From Oscillatoriales cyanobacterium USR001 (lineage in GTDB: Bacteria > Cyanobacteriota > Cyanobacteriia > Cyanobacteriales > Microcoleaceae): a stretch of 35,623 nucleotides of DNA. Where the stretch lies: contig MBRE01000024.1 of assembly GCA_001698425.1 (NCBI GenBank), positions 1-35,623 of the forward strand. Reading direction: 5' to 3'. Shown here piece by piece: positions 1 to 8,766 of this stretch. The notes under the pieces were generated by a model. That model was not told the DNA's origin, made no database searches, and worked only from the letters and a program-made list of their open reading frames with translations. Each line of letters starts with the position of its first letter. Position 1 is the stretch's first letter. Both the position numbers and the translations under genes were made by a program.

Positions 1-90
1 ATTTTGTGGTGGATTACCAACCGGAGGTTGTTGTCCATTTTGAAGATTTTGTGGTGGATTACCCATCGGAGGTTGTTGTCCATTTTGGGG
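1..90. repeat. 45-bp in-frame tandem repeat, two copies
   Basis: Bases 1-45 and 46-90 match except for a few substitutions. The unit is a multiple of three, so the coding frame of the minus-strand gene is kept and each copy encodes 15 residues. More copies may lie beyond the left edge. Confidence 0.75.
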
Positions 91-132
91 ATTTTGTACT
101 TGATTAGCAAGCAGAGTTTGTGGTGTAGCCAT
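1..132 (-). CDS. Gln/Asn/Pro/Gly-rich repeat protein, N-terminal 44 residues (runs off the left edge)
   Basis: An open frame begins with ATG at 130-132 on the minus strand and continues to base 1 without a stop, giving 44 residues. It begins MATPQTLLANQVQ and then becomes a low-complexity run of a 15-residue unit (QNxQNGQQPPxGNPP) at residues 13-27 and 28-42, with a third unit starting at 43. At DNA level this is a 45-bp direct repeat (1-45 and 46-90). An AAGAGAG purine run sits a few bases upstream of the ATG and fits a ribosome binding site. No signal peptide or recognisable domain is present in the visible part. The function is unknown. Such N-terminal tracts often precede a folded domain, which here would lie outside the window. 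The plus-strand reading of the same bases is a shadow. Confidence 0.6.
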   Translation of the reverse strand, partial: MATPQTLLANQVQNPQNGQQPPMGNPPQNLQNGQQPPVGNPPQN

Positions 133-364
133 AGTAAAATCTCTCTTATTCTTAATAAACTTTTTAAGTTAAGTTGTATAGTTACCAGTTTCTAATTTCG
201 ACTATTCCAAGAATACACATAATTCAAGGAATTGTTACTTTAATAGTCTTGGTAAGCTAGAACTAACAACTTAGCTTATTTACTATTAACGGTGGTGAAA
301 ATTACAATAACAATGCTGCTTGGATTACAGTTTTGTAATTTTTGAAAAGCTGCATAAGTCGCGA

Positions 365-1012
365 TTAGATGTACGTAAGTCTTGTTTTAAATAATGACCG
401 ATATACAGGTTTACCACGCTTCATGGTAGCAAGTTCTCTTTCTGTGGGAATTGGTAAGGGATTTTCTGTTAGCCAATAATCATCGCTTTGACACTGGAAA
501 GCGGGATGAGATGAGAAACGATCGTGAATTTCTGTTGCGACTTCTTTGACATCTGATTGGATGAAAACTTCACCATTAATTGCTATATAATTTGCCAATT
601 CATTAACTAATTCTGGTTGTACCATCCGCCTTTTTAGATGTTTTTGTTTGAACCAGGGATCGGGAAATTGAATTGTTACTCTCTGCAATGCACCAGTAGG
701 TAAAGATGCTAAAATTGGTTGGATAGAATTATTCGCATTGCAAAATAGATAGTGCAGATTTGTTAAGCCTTTTTCGTCTCGCCAAGCATTGGCTTCTTCT
801 ACTAAGGGTTCGCGAATTTCTAAACCCAGAAAGTTCCACTCAGGGTGTGTTTGTGCCATAAGATATAAAAATCGCCCTCTACCGCAACCGATATCTAAAT
901 GTAAGGGTAAATTTAAGTTAGAATAAATTTGATTCCACTCTGGAGGATTTGCCGATACTTGATATTTAATACAGAGTGGATTGACGTGCTGACGGACTCG
1001 AACTCTTGCCAA
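365..1012 (-). CDS. trmB: tRNA (guanine-N7-)-methyltransferase TrmB
   Basis: TrmB uses S-adenosylmethionine to methylate N7 of guanosine 46 in the tRNA variable loop. The 215-residue product has the usual family length. It shows the SAM-binding loop [11 protein letters not shown] (residues 39-49), the family signature [14 protein letters not shown] (116-129) that contributes to catalysis and tRNA contact, and a C-terminal PTERE (189-193) at the position of the conserved TxxE motif. The N-terminus [13 protein letters not shown] looks typical of cyanobacterial TrmB and supports this start. The gene lies downstream of an Uma2 gene on the same strand, 128 bases away, and that gap holds a palindrome and a dispersed repeat, so it may have its own promoter. 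The identification is firm. Confidence 0.95.
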   Translation of the reverse strand: MARVRVRQHVNPLCIKYQVSANPPEWNQIYSNLNLPLHLDIGCGRGRFLYLMAQTHPEWNFLGLEIREPLVEEANAWRDEKGLTNLHYLFCNANNSIQPILASLPTGALQRVTIQFPDPWFKQKHLKRRMVQPELVNELANYIAINGEVFIQSDVKEVATEIHDRFSSHPAFQCQSDDYWLTENPLPIPTERELATMKRGKPVYRSLFKTRLTYI

Positions 1013-1053
1013 TTTTGATAACTCCTCATAATTCTAATAATTTCGGAGGTAGG

Positions 1054-1092
1054 TTAGGTACGTAGTTGGGCTGAAGCGCAACAACGTACCTA
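1054..1092. repeat. Imperfect palindrome between trmB and the Uma2 gene
   Basis: TTAGGTACGTAGTTG (1054-1068) is followed after about 11 bases by CAACAACGTACCTAA, its near reverse complement. The loop contains GGCTGAAGCGCAA, which resembles dispersed cyanobacterial palindromes. There is no T-run, so it is not a textbook terminator. Confidence 0.5.
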
Positions 1093-1111
1093 AAAATTAA
1101 CCCCGTGTAAC

Positions 1112-1124
1112 ACTTGCGTAAGTC
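1112..1124 (-). repeat. Dispersed motif GACTTACGCAAGT
   Basis: The minus strand reads GACTTACGCAAGT here. The same 13 bases occur on the plus strand at 8561-8573, just outside another long hairpin. Short words of this kind often mark the ends of mobile element remnants in cyanobacteria. Confidence 0.4.
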
Positions 1125-1140
1125 TTAAAGTTGTCATTCT

Positions 1141-1893
1141 CTAAACTTCTGGTTCAATTCCTGCGGCTCTTAATTGCGCTGCTAATCGTTCCGAACGTTG
1201 TCGTTCCTGTTGTATTTGTTGTTGTATCATGTCCTTTTCTTGTCTTTCTTTTTCGATCGATTCTGTTCCCCATAATAACATTTCTCCGTTTTCATCCCAC
1301 CAACGTAACCAATAACCTGTCCGATTAGCTTTTGTTCCTTGCCACACTCCCAAAAATAACCCTACTCCGGCAATCCAATGGTGATTATTTGCATTAGGGG
1401 GTTGTAATTCATACCGTCCCGATGAATTTAATTGATATAATTCCAATAAACCCTCTACAGGTTCAAAGATAGCATAGAATGGTGCGCGCAATACTTGTTC
1501 GTAAAAGAACCATTTACCGGGGGGATAACTTTGTTTGCTGGAATATTCGTCGCTTTCTGTGGCTGATAAAAATTCCATGACAATTGTGGGAATTTCTCCT
1601 TCTAAATTGGGGGTGTAACTACGGCGTACCTCTTGATTAGCTAGGGGTTCGACATTGCGTGCATAAAACCAATCTGGGGCTTTGATGGCGAGTTTGTCGT
1701 TTAATGTGGCGCAAATTCCCATGTTTGATGCTATTAATATATTTTCGGAAATTAGTTGGGCAATTTCTAGGCTTTCGCGTAGGGCGGCGGCGAGAATGGG
1801 TTGGTCGATGTTTTCCACTGGTTCCTCATCTAAAATGAAATTATCGGGTAGTTTTTCCCAGGAAATTTTTAATTCGGCTGTGGTTGTTGGCAT
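1141..1893 (-). CDS. Uma2-family (DUF820) PD-(D/E)xK protein with C-terminal coiled coil
   Basis: Uma2 (DUF820) proteins have a restriction-endonuclease-like fold and are greatly expanded in cyanobacteria. Their biological role is unsettled. In this 250-residue protein the likely active-site positions are P73-D74 (KAPDW), E107 (IVMEFLS) and a downstream Lys or Tyr-rich segment around 127-141. Residues 211-243 form a Glu/Gln/Arg-rich coiled coil ending AAQLRAAGIEPEV, a tail seen in many cyanobacterial members. An AAGAGG ribosome binding site ends seven bases before the ATG and lies in the 21-base gap after csaB, so the two genes are probably co-transcribed. It differs clearly from the two shorter Uma2 genes near 28.5-30 kb, so it is not a recent copy of them. 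Confidence 0.85.
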   Translation of the reverse strand: MPTTTAELKISWEKLPDNFILDEEPVENIDQPILAAALRESLEIAQLISENILIASNMGICATLNDKLAIKAPDWFYARNVEPLANQEVRRSYTPNLEGEIPTIVMEFLSATESDEYSSKQSYPPGKWFFYEQVLRAPFYAIFEPVEGLLELYQLNSSGRYELQPPNANNHHWIAGVGLFLGVWQGTKANRTGYWLRWWDENGEMLLWGTESIEKERQEKDMIQQQIQQERQRSERLAAQLRAAGIEPEV

Positions 1894-1914
1894 GGTTTTA
1901 CCTCTTAAATTATA

Positions 1915-2961
1915 CTAATGGAGGGCTTGCTGTAATACTTCTTGATGAATGAGCGATCGCTCTATTAGATATTCTATCTTGTTTTGTGAAAGTGATTTGC
2001 CGTTGTGGTAGTTTTCGATCCAATTTTGACTGATTGAATTACGATCTTCTGGCAATTCAGATAATAAATAGCCGGGAATTTCTAATTCGTCCATTAATTG
2101 GGTTACTTTGGGGTCGTAACTGAGGGCAAAACTGCGACAACCTTCGGCTAATCCCATGATTAAACTATGATAGCGCATTCCCACGATCATTTCTACTTGT
2201 CGGAAGATGCCTTTTAATTCTCTGGGGTTTTCTAGGGTGATAATTTGACTATTGTTGGGGATAGCATTGTGAAGAGTTTTGGCAATGGGTAGGTCGTGGG
2301 ATTTTTGAAATGGGAGGAGTAAGATGAAGGTTTGTGTGGCTTTTTGGAAGTCAATTAAGGCGTGAGTTAATGTGGCTAATCTGGCGGGGGTGAGGCTGGA
2401 GTGCGATCGTAGGTTGACGGCGACTCTGGATGATGGAAAATCTGATAATCTAGGTACTGGTAAAGTATCTAATGCCCACACAGGATCGGGTGCTAAGGTG
2501 AAGGGGATTTGCCAATCAACAAGTAGGGATGCGGAGGCGCGATCGCGCACGGTAACGGTGTTACAACCTCTAAACCAACGCTGGGCAAAATGGCGGGTAA
2601 TCGGACGTTTTAATGGACCAATTCCTTGAGCCCAAGCAATAGTTTTTAAGCCAATTTGTTGGGCAATTCCCATTAATCCGCCATAATAAAAAGGGCTGGC
2701 TAGGCTAGTAACATCTTGAATGAGGCTACCACCGCCCCAAATTAGGATGTCGGCGGTACGCAAAGTTTGGAGAATTTGTAAAGCATTCATGCGATCGCAA
2801 GTTTCTACCCCATACCATTGATTTGTTTGAGTAGGATTGCCAGAAAGCACAATTGGTGTGATATAATCGGGTAACATTTGCAGTAGCGATGCTAACAGAG
2901 CCTCGTCACCGCCATTGCCTTTACCGTAGTAGCCTGATAAAACTGCCCGCATTTTTGCCAT
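1915..2961 (-). CDS. csaB: Polysaccharide pyruvyl transferase CsaB
   Basis: CsaB-type enzymes add a pyruvyl ketal to cell-wall-linked polysaccharide, which in some bacteria anchors S-layer proteins with SLH domains. The 348-residue product opens with SGYYGKGNGGDEALL (residues 9-23), the glycine-rich motif of the family, and carries WGGGSLIQD in the first Rossmann-like half and GMRYHSLIMGLAEGCRS in the second half. No signal peptide or membrane segment is evident, in line with a cytoplasmic enzyme acting on precursors. A second Met at codon 4 (MAKM) is a possible alternative start, and no strong ribosome binding site separates the two. The Uma2 gene follows 21 bases downstream. The family call is strong. 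The exact substrate in this organism is an inference. Confidence 0.9.
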   Translation of the reverse strand: MAKMRAVLSGYYGKGNGGDEALLASLLQMLPDYITPIVLSGNPTQTNQWYGVETCDRMNALQILQTLRTADILIWGGGSLIQDVTSLASPFYYGGLMGIAQQIGLKTIAWAQGIGPLKRPITRHFAQRWFRGCNTVTVRDRASASLLVDWQIPFTLAPDPVWALDTLPVPRLSDFPSSRVAVNLRSHSSLTPARLATLTHALIDFQKATQTFILLLPFQKSHDLPIAKTLHNAIPNNSQIITLENPRELKGIFRQVEMIVGMRYHSLIMGLAEGCRSFALSYDPKVTQLMDELEIPGYLLSELPEDRNSISQNWIENYHNGKSLSQNKIEYLIERSLIHQEVLQQALH

Positions 2962-3032
2962 TTTGAATTTAAGATATTCTAATCAATTAGTTTCTATTCA
3001 AGCTCAAATCTCATCTCAAATCTAATTTTTTT

Positions 3033-3350
3033 ATGCACGCTCTGTCTATACCTACCTGGATTATTCATATTTCTAGTGTCATTGAGTGGATTGCAGCCCT
3101 CTGGTTCATTTGGATTTACGGTGAAGTCACTGGAAATCGCGCTTGGTGGGCTTTATCTTTTGGTATGTTACCGGCTCTCGTTAGTGCAATGTGCGCTTGT
3201 ACATGGCATTATTTTGACAACGATCCTTCCTTGGAATGGATGGTTACTCTTCAAGCTACGATGACTTTGATTGGTAATTTTACTCTCTGTGCTGCTGGTT
3301 GGTGGATTTGGCGAAAATCTCAGCCCGGAATAGGGGAAGATGGAAAATAA
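3033..3350 (+). CDS. DUF2499 (Ycf49-like) small membrane protein
   Basis: This 105-residue, Trp-rich protein matches the DUF2499/Ycf49-like family of cyanobacteria and plastids, whose function is not established. Hydrophobic segments fall at about residues 5-28, 37-56 and 72-94, suggesting three membrane spans, and there is a short basic and acidic tail (RKSQPGIGEDGK). The conserved-looking stretch around CTWHYFDNDPSLEW lies between spans 2 and 3. The gene for a DUF3593 protein follows on the same strand, a pairing that is common in cyanobacteria and suggests a shared thylakoid or plasma membrane role. The 107-base gap between them is mostly a heptad repeat array. No clear ribosome binding site precedes the ATG. 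Confidence 0.85.
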   Translation: MHALSIPTWIIHISSVIEWIAALWFIWIYGEVTGNRAWWALSFGMLPALVSAMCACTWHYFDNDPSLEWMVTLQATMTLIGNFTLCAAGWWIWRKSQPGIGEDGK

Positions 3351-3384
3351 TAGAGAGTATATGGTATAAGGGAATTACTAATTG

Positions 3385-3461
3385 CCAATAACAGTTAACC
3401 AATAACCAATAACCAATAACAGTTAACCAATAACCAATAACCAATAACCAATAACCAATGA
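3385..3461 (+). repeat. STRR-type heptad array, 11 units, ending over a start codon
   Basis: Eleven perfectly phased 7-base units fill 77 bases: eight CCAATAA, two CAGTTAA (units 2 and 6) and a last CCAATGA. The ATG of the DUF3593 gene (3458-3460) lies inside the last unit, so the array occupies the place where a ribosome binding site would be. Short tandemly repeated repetitive (STRR) heptamers are known from cyanobacterial genomes. Confidence 0.9.
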
Positions 3462-3754
3462 CTAAAGAAACTATTTTTGCTCTATCACTATTTCCCTACT
3501 TAGGTTTTCTATGGTTTATGACGCGATCGCGCCAAGTACCTCGCTTGGGTTTAATTGGATTTTATGGTACTCTAGTATTTGTTGCCATTACTATTCCAGC
3601 CGGAATTTATGCAAAATTAGCATACAAAGATTCCTTAGCGAACATCGATTGGCTACATGGCGGTGCAGAATTATTCTTAACATTATCTAATATTTTGATA
3701 GTGCTAGGCTTTAGACAAGCAGTAATTTTAATTCGACAATCATCACAACAATAA
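3458..3754 (+). CDS. DUF3593 small membrane protein
   Basis: This 98-residue protein matches DUF3593, a cyanobacterial and plastid family of unknown function. It has three likely membrane segments (about residues 5-21, 29-50 and 69-90), with a basic loop TRSRQVPR after the first and the conserved-looking LHGGAELFLTLSNI in the third. The ATG lies within the final heptad of a CCAATAA repeat array, so there is no Shine-Dalgarno sequence. Translation must begin by another route, or the leader is simply unstructured and A-rich. The stop codon TAA overlaps the ATG of the WD40 gene by one base (ATAATGG), pointing to translational coupling. The neighbouring DUF2499 gene upstream is its usual partner. 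Confidence 0.85.
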   Translation: MTKETIFALSLFPYLGFLWFMTRSRQVPRLGLIGFYGTLVFVAITIPAGIYAKLAYKDSLANIDWLHGGAELFLTLSNILIVLGFRQAVILIRQSSQQ

Positions 3755-4650
3755 TGGAGATTCAAACTCTCACAGGTCATGCAGACGGGGTAAAATCAGT
3801 AGCGATCGTACCCGATGATAAAATAATTGTCAGCGGCGGCGAAGACGGTAAAATCAAGCTGTGGGATTTGACTACAGGCGAACAAATTCGCTCGATGACA
3901 GGTCATCCTTATGGCGTGAAAAATGTTGTTATTAGCCCTGATGGAAAAACCTTTGCCACAGGCGGCGGCGACGGTACAATTAAACTTTGGAATTTGAGTA
4001 AAGGCGAATTAATTCGTACTTTTGTGACTGGATTATCACGGTTAGATTCTGGTTCAATGCCGGTCGCAATTAGCCCTGATGGAAAAACGATCGCGAGTCA
4101 CAGTAGTAGTTACAGTCAAACTATCAAATTATGGCGAATAGATACAGGAGAATTAAGCGGTACGCTAACAGGTCACGCAGGTTCAGTTAAGGCTTTTACG
4201 ATTAGCCCGGACGGTGAAATTTTAGCCAGTGATGGGGCAGATAATACTATTAGGTTGTGGCGTTTGGGTTCAGAGGAATTAATCAGCACTTTGGCGGGTC
4301 ACACGCGAGATATTTTGGCGATCGCAATTAGTCCCGACGGGCAAACTTTAGTCAGTGGTAGTAAAGACGAAACTGTCAGGATTTGGAACTTACACACGGG
4401 CAAAGTTTTGCGTACTCTCTCCGGTCATTCTTATGCAGTTAATTCGGTGACAATTAGCCCCGATGGTAAACTTTTAGCCAGCGGTGGTTATGATAGTTTA
4501 ATTAAGCTGCGACGTTTGAGTAATGGAGAATTACTGCACATTTTTTCTGGTCATTCTGCTTCGGTAAATTCTGTGGCAATTAGTTCTGATGAGAGGACAA
4601 TTGTTAGCGGTAGCGAGGATAAAACGATTCGGATTTGGCGTTTAGAATAG
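3754..4650 (+). CDS. WD40 repeat protein, single seven-bladed propeller
   Basis: The 298 residues consist almost wholly of seven WD40 repeats starting near residues 5, 47, 89, 136, 178, 220 and 262, most with GH near the start and a final (L/I)W, giving one closed beta-propeller and little else. Blade 3 lacks GH and has a longer loop. Blade 6 has LRRL where LWxL is expected, so its structural Trp is missing. There is no signal peptide, membrane span or enzymatic domain, so the protein probably works as an interaction scaffold. Its ATG overlaps the DUF3593 stop codon by one base, so it is likely translated with that membrane protein and may act with it. The partner and process are unknown. The next gene, dnaE, is convergent. 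Confidence 0.85.
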   Translation: MEIQTLTGHADGVKSVAIVPDDKIIVSGGEDGKIKLWDLTTGEQIRSMTGHPYGVKNVVISPDGKTFATGGGDGTIKLWNLSKGELIRTFVTGLSRLDSGSMPVAISPDGKTIASHSSSYSQTIKLWRIDTGELSGTLTGHAGSVKAFTISPDGEILASDGADNTIRLWRLGSEELISTLAGHTRDILAIAISPDGQTLVSGSKDETVRIWNLHTGKVLRTLSGHSYAVNSVTISPDGKLLASGGYDSLIKLRRLSNGELLHIFSGHSASVNSVAISSDERTIVSGSEDKTIRIWRLE

Positions 4651-4788
4651 CTAATAAAGGACTTAAGCAGGCACACTATATAAGACGAATTGTAGGCTTT
4701 TAGCTGTAATTTTTGAAGGATTAAATTTTATCTCATAATCCAATAAGGTTTAAGTTAAAGCTAACAGCATAAACCGAAATATATTGCC

Positions 4789-7700
4789 CTATAAACTAGA
4801 AACCTCAGCCAAAAATCCAGAAGATTCAAGACGCTTAACAGTTTCCTCAGCATTCTCCACCCAAAACTGATTCCCAAACCGAACTTTTTTACGGCAATAT
4901 TCACCCGCCACAATAGCACTAACTGGTACTTTTATATTATCTCTACGATCTGAATGTTCCTCCAAAATAGCTTTTAAAGAATTTAACCTTTCAATATTTT
5001 CGACTTCCTGCGTTGTTAATTTTAACATCACCATTTGACCTGCGATCGCGTGCTTTACTTCCTCTACCATGTATGATGATATAAACCTTTCCTCTTCTGC
5101 TTCTCTGAAAATCTGCGTAGATTCTATGCTATTTTCCTCCTCTTTTTGACCATTTTGTTCTAATTTCATCAGTTTAGCATCTTCGACAAGAATCTGTATA
5201 CCATCATCACGCTTCTCTATTTTACCACTAATCAGCAGCAAAGCATTATCTTCTAATAATGAGTGAATTTTTTCATATATCTTGGGGAAAACTACAGCTT
5301 CTAATTGAGAAGTCAAATCTTCTACTTGTAAAATCGCCATACGCTCGTTTTTCTTAGTTGTCACCAGCTTAATCGCTACCACCATAACAATAACTTTGAC
5401 CTCTTTCTTTTTGATTTCACTCAACTGTTCCAGAGTAATAGCATCATCAATTGGGTTGGCTAGTAATACAGATTTCAGCGGATGATCTGAAACATAAAAA
5501 CCCAAATATTCTTTTTCTAAACGCAGCTTGTCTTGACTAGGAAAATCTGGTACAGGTTTGTGTTTTGGAATAGAATCATAGCTATTTTGGGTATTATCAA
5601 AACTCATTCCTAATAAATCGAATAAATTTCCCTGGCCGCTTTCTCGATCTTTTTTCCGATTCTGAGCCCATTTAATTACCCCATCAAGATCGTGCATTAA
5701 TTGATTGCGATTAGGATTAAGATGATCGAAAGCACCACATTGAATTAAAGCTTCAGAAGCGCGGCTATTAACTGCTTTTAAATCCACCCTTTCACAAAAA
5801 TCAGCTAGAGACTTAAACTCACCGCCTACTTGTCGAACTTTCAAAATATTCTCGATCGCATTCTCTCCTAAATTTTTGATCGCCGACAATCCAAACAATA
5901 TTTTATCAGTTTTTGCCCCTGTAAATTGTTGAGGAAGTGGAGTAAAAGTCACTTCCGAACGATTAATATCTGGTGGTTCTATTTCAATCCTCATTTTGAG
6001 ACAATTAGCGATATATTTCTGTACTTTATCCTGATCGCCACTATTAGCAGTTAAAAGTGCAGCCATGTATTCTACAGGATAATTTGCTTTTAAGTATGCC
6101 GTTTGATAAGTAACATAGGCGTAGGCCATTGAATGGGATTTATTGAAGCAATACTCAGCGAATTGAACCATCTGTTCAAATAATTTTTCCGCCACTACTT
6201 TACTCACACCATTCTTAGTTGAACCATCAATAAATGTTTCCCGTTGCTTCTGCATTTCCTCCGCTTTCTTCTTCCCCATTGCGCGACGCAATAAGTCAGC
6301 TTGACCCAAAGAATAACCCGCCAAATCTTGAGCCACCCGCATAATTTGCTCCTGAAAACAAAGCGTTCCATAGGTTTCTTTGAGAATTGGCTCTAATAGC
6401 GGATGATCGTATCTAACTAACTCTCTTCCGTGCTTTCGATCGATAAATTGGGGAATTAAACCTGCATCCAAAGGCCCCGGTCGATACAGTGCCAAAATTG
6501 AAGAAATATCTTCTAAACAAGAAGGTTTGAGCTTTTTAACTACATCTAACATTCCTGAAGATTCTAACTGAAAAATACCTTCTAAATCTCCTCTTTCTAA
6601 GAGTTTATAAGTCTTCTCAACATCTTCCGGTAATTTTTTAACTCTAGCAAAAACCTCTTGGGCTCTTCTTTCTCTATCCGAAGGTAGTGTTTCTGGGTCA
6701 ATATCAAGATCGTTTGTTTGCTTAATATACTCAACAGTTTTCTGAAGCATTGTTAAGTTTTTCAATCCCAAAAAATCCATTTTTAATAGACCAAGGGATT
6801 CCAAATCTTCCATGTAATATTGGGTAATTACAGCACCCTCATTATTTCTTTGTAGCGGGACAATTTCATCCAATGGTTGCGCGGAAATCACCACCCCGGC
6901 GGCGTGTACGCCATAGGTTTTATTGGTTCCCTCAATCCTAATTGCCATGTCAATCCATTGACGAACTGCGATAATTTTTTCTTCAGTTTCATCATTATTT
7001 TTAGTTGAAACTGTCTCTTCATCGTAAGCTTGCTTAAACTCTGGTGCAGGTGTTTGATCGGAAATCATTACTGATAATTTTTCCGGTTTTCCCCGCGATA
7101 CAGGAATTAACTTTGCCATTTCATCGGCTTTTTTATAAGGAACGCCTAAAACTCTACCCACATCTTTTAAAACAGATTTTGATGTCAAACGGTTAAATGT
7201 AATAATCTGGGCTACACGCTCAGCACCATATTTGTCGGTAACATATTTAATCATATCATCCCGTCTTTCTATGCAGAAATCGGTATCAATATCTGGCATA
7301 GATTTACGTTCTGGGTTAAGAAAACGCTCGAATAGTAAGCCATGATGCACTGGGTCAATGTTAGTAATTTTCATGGCGTAGGCAACTAAAGAACCTGCGG
7401 CCGAACCTCGTCCTGGCCCAACAGGGATGTTACTTTTTCGAGCATAATCAATGTAGTCCCAAACTACTAAAAAGTAGGTGGAAAAACCCATTTTCTGAAT
7501 CATTGCTAATTCATATTCCAGTCTTTCTCGATAAACTGGTTTAATTTCTTTACGTTCTTTGGCGTTGAGTCTTTGTAGTAAGCCTTCCCAAGCAACGTGC
7601 TCTACATAGGTATCGGCGGTATGATCTGGAGGAATTTGATAGGTGGGAATACGTGGTTCGTCGAAAATTTCATATTTTTTAATTTTATTAGCAACTTCTA

Positions 7701-8514
7701 AGGTGTTATCAATGGCTTCTTTGATGATATCATCTGGTAAATGATCTCTGAATAATTGCGCCATTTCTTCGGCAGATTTCAAATACTCAGTTCCGCTGTA
7801 ACGCATCCTTTTTTCATCTTCAATTAGTTTGCCAGTTTGAATGCAAAGTAAAGCATCGTGAGCTTCAACGTCGCTGCAAGCGGTAAAGTGGGAATCATTG
7901 GTAGCTACTATTTTAATATCTAGTTCTTTGGCAATTTTTGCCAGTTCAACGTTGATTATTCTCTCTTCCCAGTAACCATGATCTTGAATTTCTAAGTAGT
8001 AGTCATCTCCAAATAAATCTTTGTACCACTTGGCAACTTTTCTGGCTTCTTCTAAGTTGCCAAGTTCGATCGCGCGGGGGACTTCGCCTGCTCTACAACC
8101 ACTGGTGACGATTAAATCTTCATGGTATTGTTCTAGGAGTTCTTTATTAATACAAGGACGGCCAAAAAGCCCTCTTTCCGGCATTCCTTGTAAGTGAGAA
8201 ATTGTGGTTAATTTGACGAGATTTTTATAGCCTTGGGTGTTTTTAGCTAAAACTACTTGATGATATTTTTTTCTGCCTTTAACTTTGACTGAAATATCGC
8301 CATTTACTACATACATTTCATTGCCAATAATGGGAGTAATACCCTTATTTCGGCAGACTTTAATGAGTTCGATCGCGCCATACATGACTCCGTGATCTGT
8401 GAGCGCGATCGCGGGCATTCCTAATTCTACAGCCCGGTCTATCAACGGCGGTAGTTGAGATGCACCATCGAGGAGACTGTAGTCGCTATGAGTATGCAGG
8501 CCGACAAAAGACAT
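4789..8514 (-). CDS. dnaE: DNA polymerase III alpha subunit, intact and intein-free
   Basis: This is the replicative polymerase catalytic subunit, 1241 residues. The N-terminal PHP domain has a seemingly complete metal-site set (H7, H9, H41, E66, H85, C140, D207, H209), which in other DnaE proteins correlates with proofreading-type activity. The polymerase carboxylates are D408 and D410 in PDIDTD and D580 in LLKMDFLGL. The tandem helix-hairpin-helix region lies near 840-930, and the OB domain at about 1035-1120 ([20 protein letters not shown] onward). A C-terminal domain follows. In many cyanobacteria dnaE is split by a trans-splicing intein between the Tyr and Cys of AEY/CFN. Here [10 protein letters not shown] is continuous at Y788-C789. 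No Shine-Dalgarno sequence is obvious, but [17 protein letters not shown] looks like the authentic start. Confidence 0.97.
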   Translation of the reverse strand: MSFVGLHTHSDYSLLDGASQLPPLIDRAVELGMPAIALTDHGVMYGAIELIKVCRNKGITPIIGNEMYVVNGDISVKVKGRKKYHQVVLAKNTQGYKNLVKLTTISHLQGMPERGLFGRPCINKELLEQYHEDLIVTSGCRAGEVPRAIELGNLEEARKVAKWYKDLFGDDYYLEIQDHGYWEERIINVELAKIAKELDIKIVATNDSHFTACSDVEAHDALLCIQTGKLIEDEKRMRYSGTEYLKSAEEMAQLFRDHLPDDIIKEAIDNTLEVANKIKKYEIFDEPRIPTYQIPPDHTADTYVEHVAWEGLLQRLNAKERKEIKPVYRERLEYELAMIQKMGFSTYFLVVWDYIDYARKSNIPVGPGRGSAAGSLVAYAMKITNIDPVHHGLLFERFLNPERKSMPDIDTDFCIERRDDMIKYVTDKYGAERVAQIITFNRLTSKSVLKDVGRVLGVPYKKADEMAKLIPVSRGKPEKLSVMISDQTPAPEFKQAYDEETVSTKNNDETEEKIIAVRQWIDMAIRIEGTNKTYGVHAAGVVISAQPLDEIVPLQRNNEGAVITQYYMEDLESLGLLKMDFLGLKNLTMLQKTVEYIKQTNDLDIDPETLPSDRERRAQEVFARVKKLPEDVEKTYKLLERGDLEGIFQLESSGMLDVVKKLKPSCLEDISSILALYRPGPLDAGLIPQFIDRKHGRELVRYDHPLLEPILKETYGTLCFQEQIMRVAQDLAGYSLGQADLLRRAMGKKKAEEMQKQRETFIDGSTKNGVSKVVAEKLFEQMVQFAEYCFNKSHSMAYAYVTYQTAYLKANYPVEYMAALLTANSGDQDKVQKYIANCLKMRIEIEPPDINRSEVTFTPLPQQFTGAKTDKILFGLSAIKNLGENAIENILKVRQVGGEFKSLADFCERVDLKAVNSRASEALIQCGAFDHLNPNRNQLMHDLDGVIKWAQNRKKDRESGQGNLFDLLGMSFDNTQNSYDSIPKHKPVPDFPSQDKLRLEKEYLGFYVSDHPLKSVLLANPIDDAITLEQLSEIKKKEVKVIVMVVAIKLVTTKKNERMAILQVEDLTSQLEAVVFPKIYEKIHSLLEDNALLLISGKIEKRDDGIQILVEDAKLMKLEQNGQKEEENSIESTQIFREAEEERFISSYMVEEVKHAIAGQMVMLKLTTQEVENIERLNSLKAILEEHSDRRDNIKVPVSAIVAGEYCRKKVRFGNQFWVENAEETVKRLESSGFLAEVSSL

Positions 8515-8545
8515 GGCAGTTTTAATTTGAGGGTTGAGACTCTAT

Positions 8546-8763
8546 ATTATAGACTATCAGGACTTACGCAAGTACAGATCGTGGGTAATACCAATTTTAA
8601 AAAAGAATGCAACAATGAAGATCCCCCCTACTGCCTTAAAAAGGGGGAACAAGAGTTAATCAAAGTCCCCCTTTTTAAGGGGGATTTAGGGGGATCGACA
8701 TACTGTTGCATAACTTTGGAGAATTGGTATAAGGGCACGGCAATGTCTTGTCCTGACTATAAT
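8546..8763. repeat. Outer inverted repeat around the dnaE upstream hairpin element
   Basis: ATTATAGACTATCAGGAC at 8546-8563 is mirrored by GTCCTGACTATAAT at 8750-8763, apart from a four-base insertion. It encloses the GACTTACGCAAGT word (8561-8573) and the MITE-like element at 8588-8730. The whole block fills the 252-base gap between dnaE and the upstream kinase gene, so any dnaE promoter must lie in or overlap it. Confidence 0.5.
8588..8730. mobile_element. MITE-like 143-bp hairpin element with ATACCAATT ends
   Basis: The ends are perfect inverted repeats, ATACCAATT (8588-8596) and AATTGGTAT (8722-8730). Further in, ATGCAACA is mirrored by TGTTGCAT, and the core CTTAAAAAGGGGGA is mirrored by TCCCCCTTTTTAAG across a short loop. 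The element has no coding capacity, although a spurious plus-strand reading frame passes through it. The C/G-tract core resembles repeats common in filamentous cyanobacteria. Mobility is inferred from structure only. Confidence 0.6.
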
Positions 8764-8766
8764 TAA

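Noticed and set aside
8455..8766. Plus-strand open frame of 103 codons
   Set aside because: It overlaps the start of dnaE on the other strand and runs through the hairpin element at 8588-8730, so it has no independent support.
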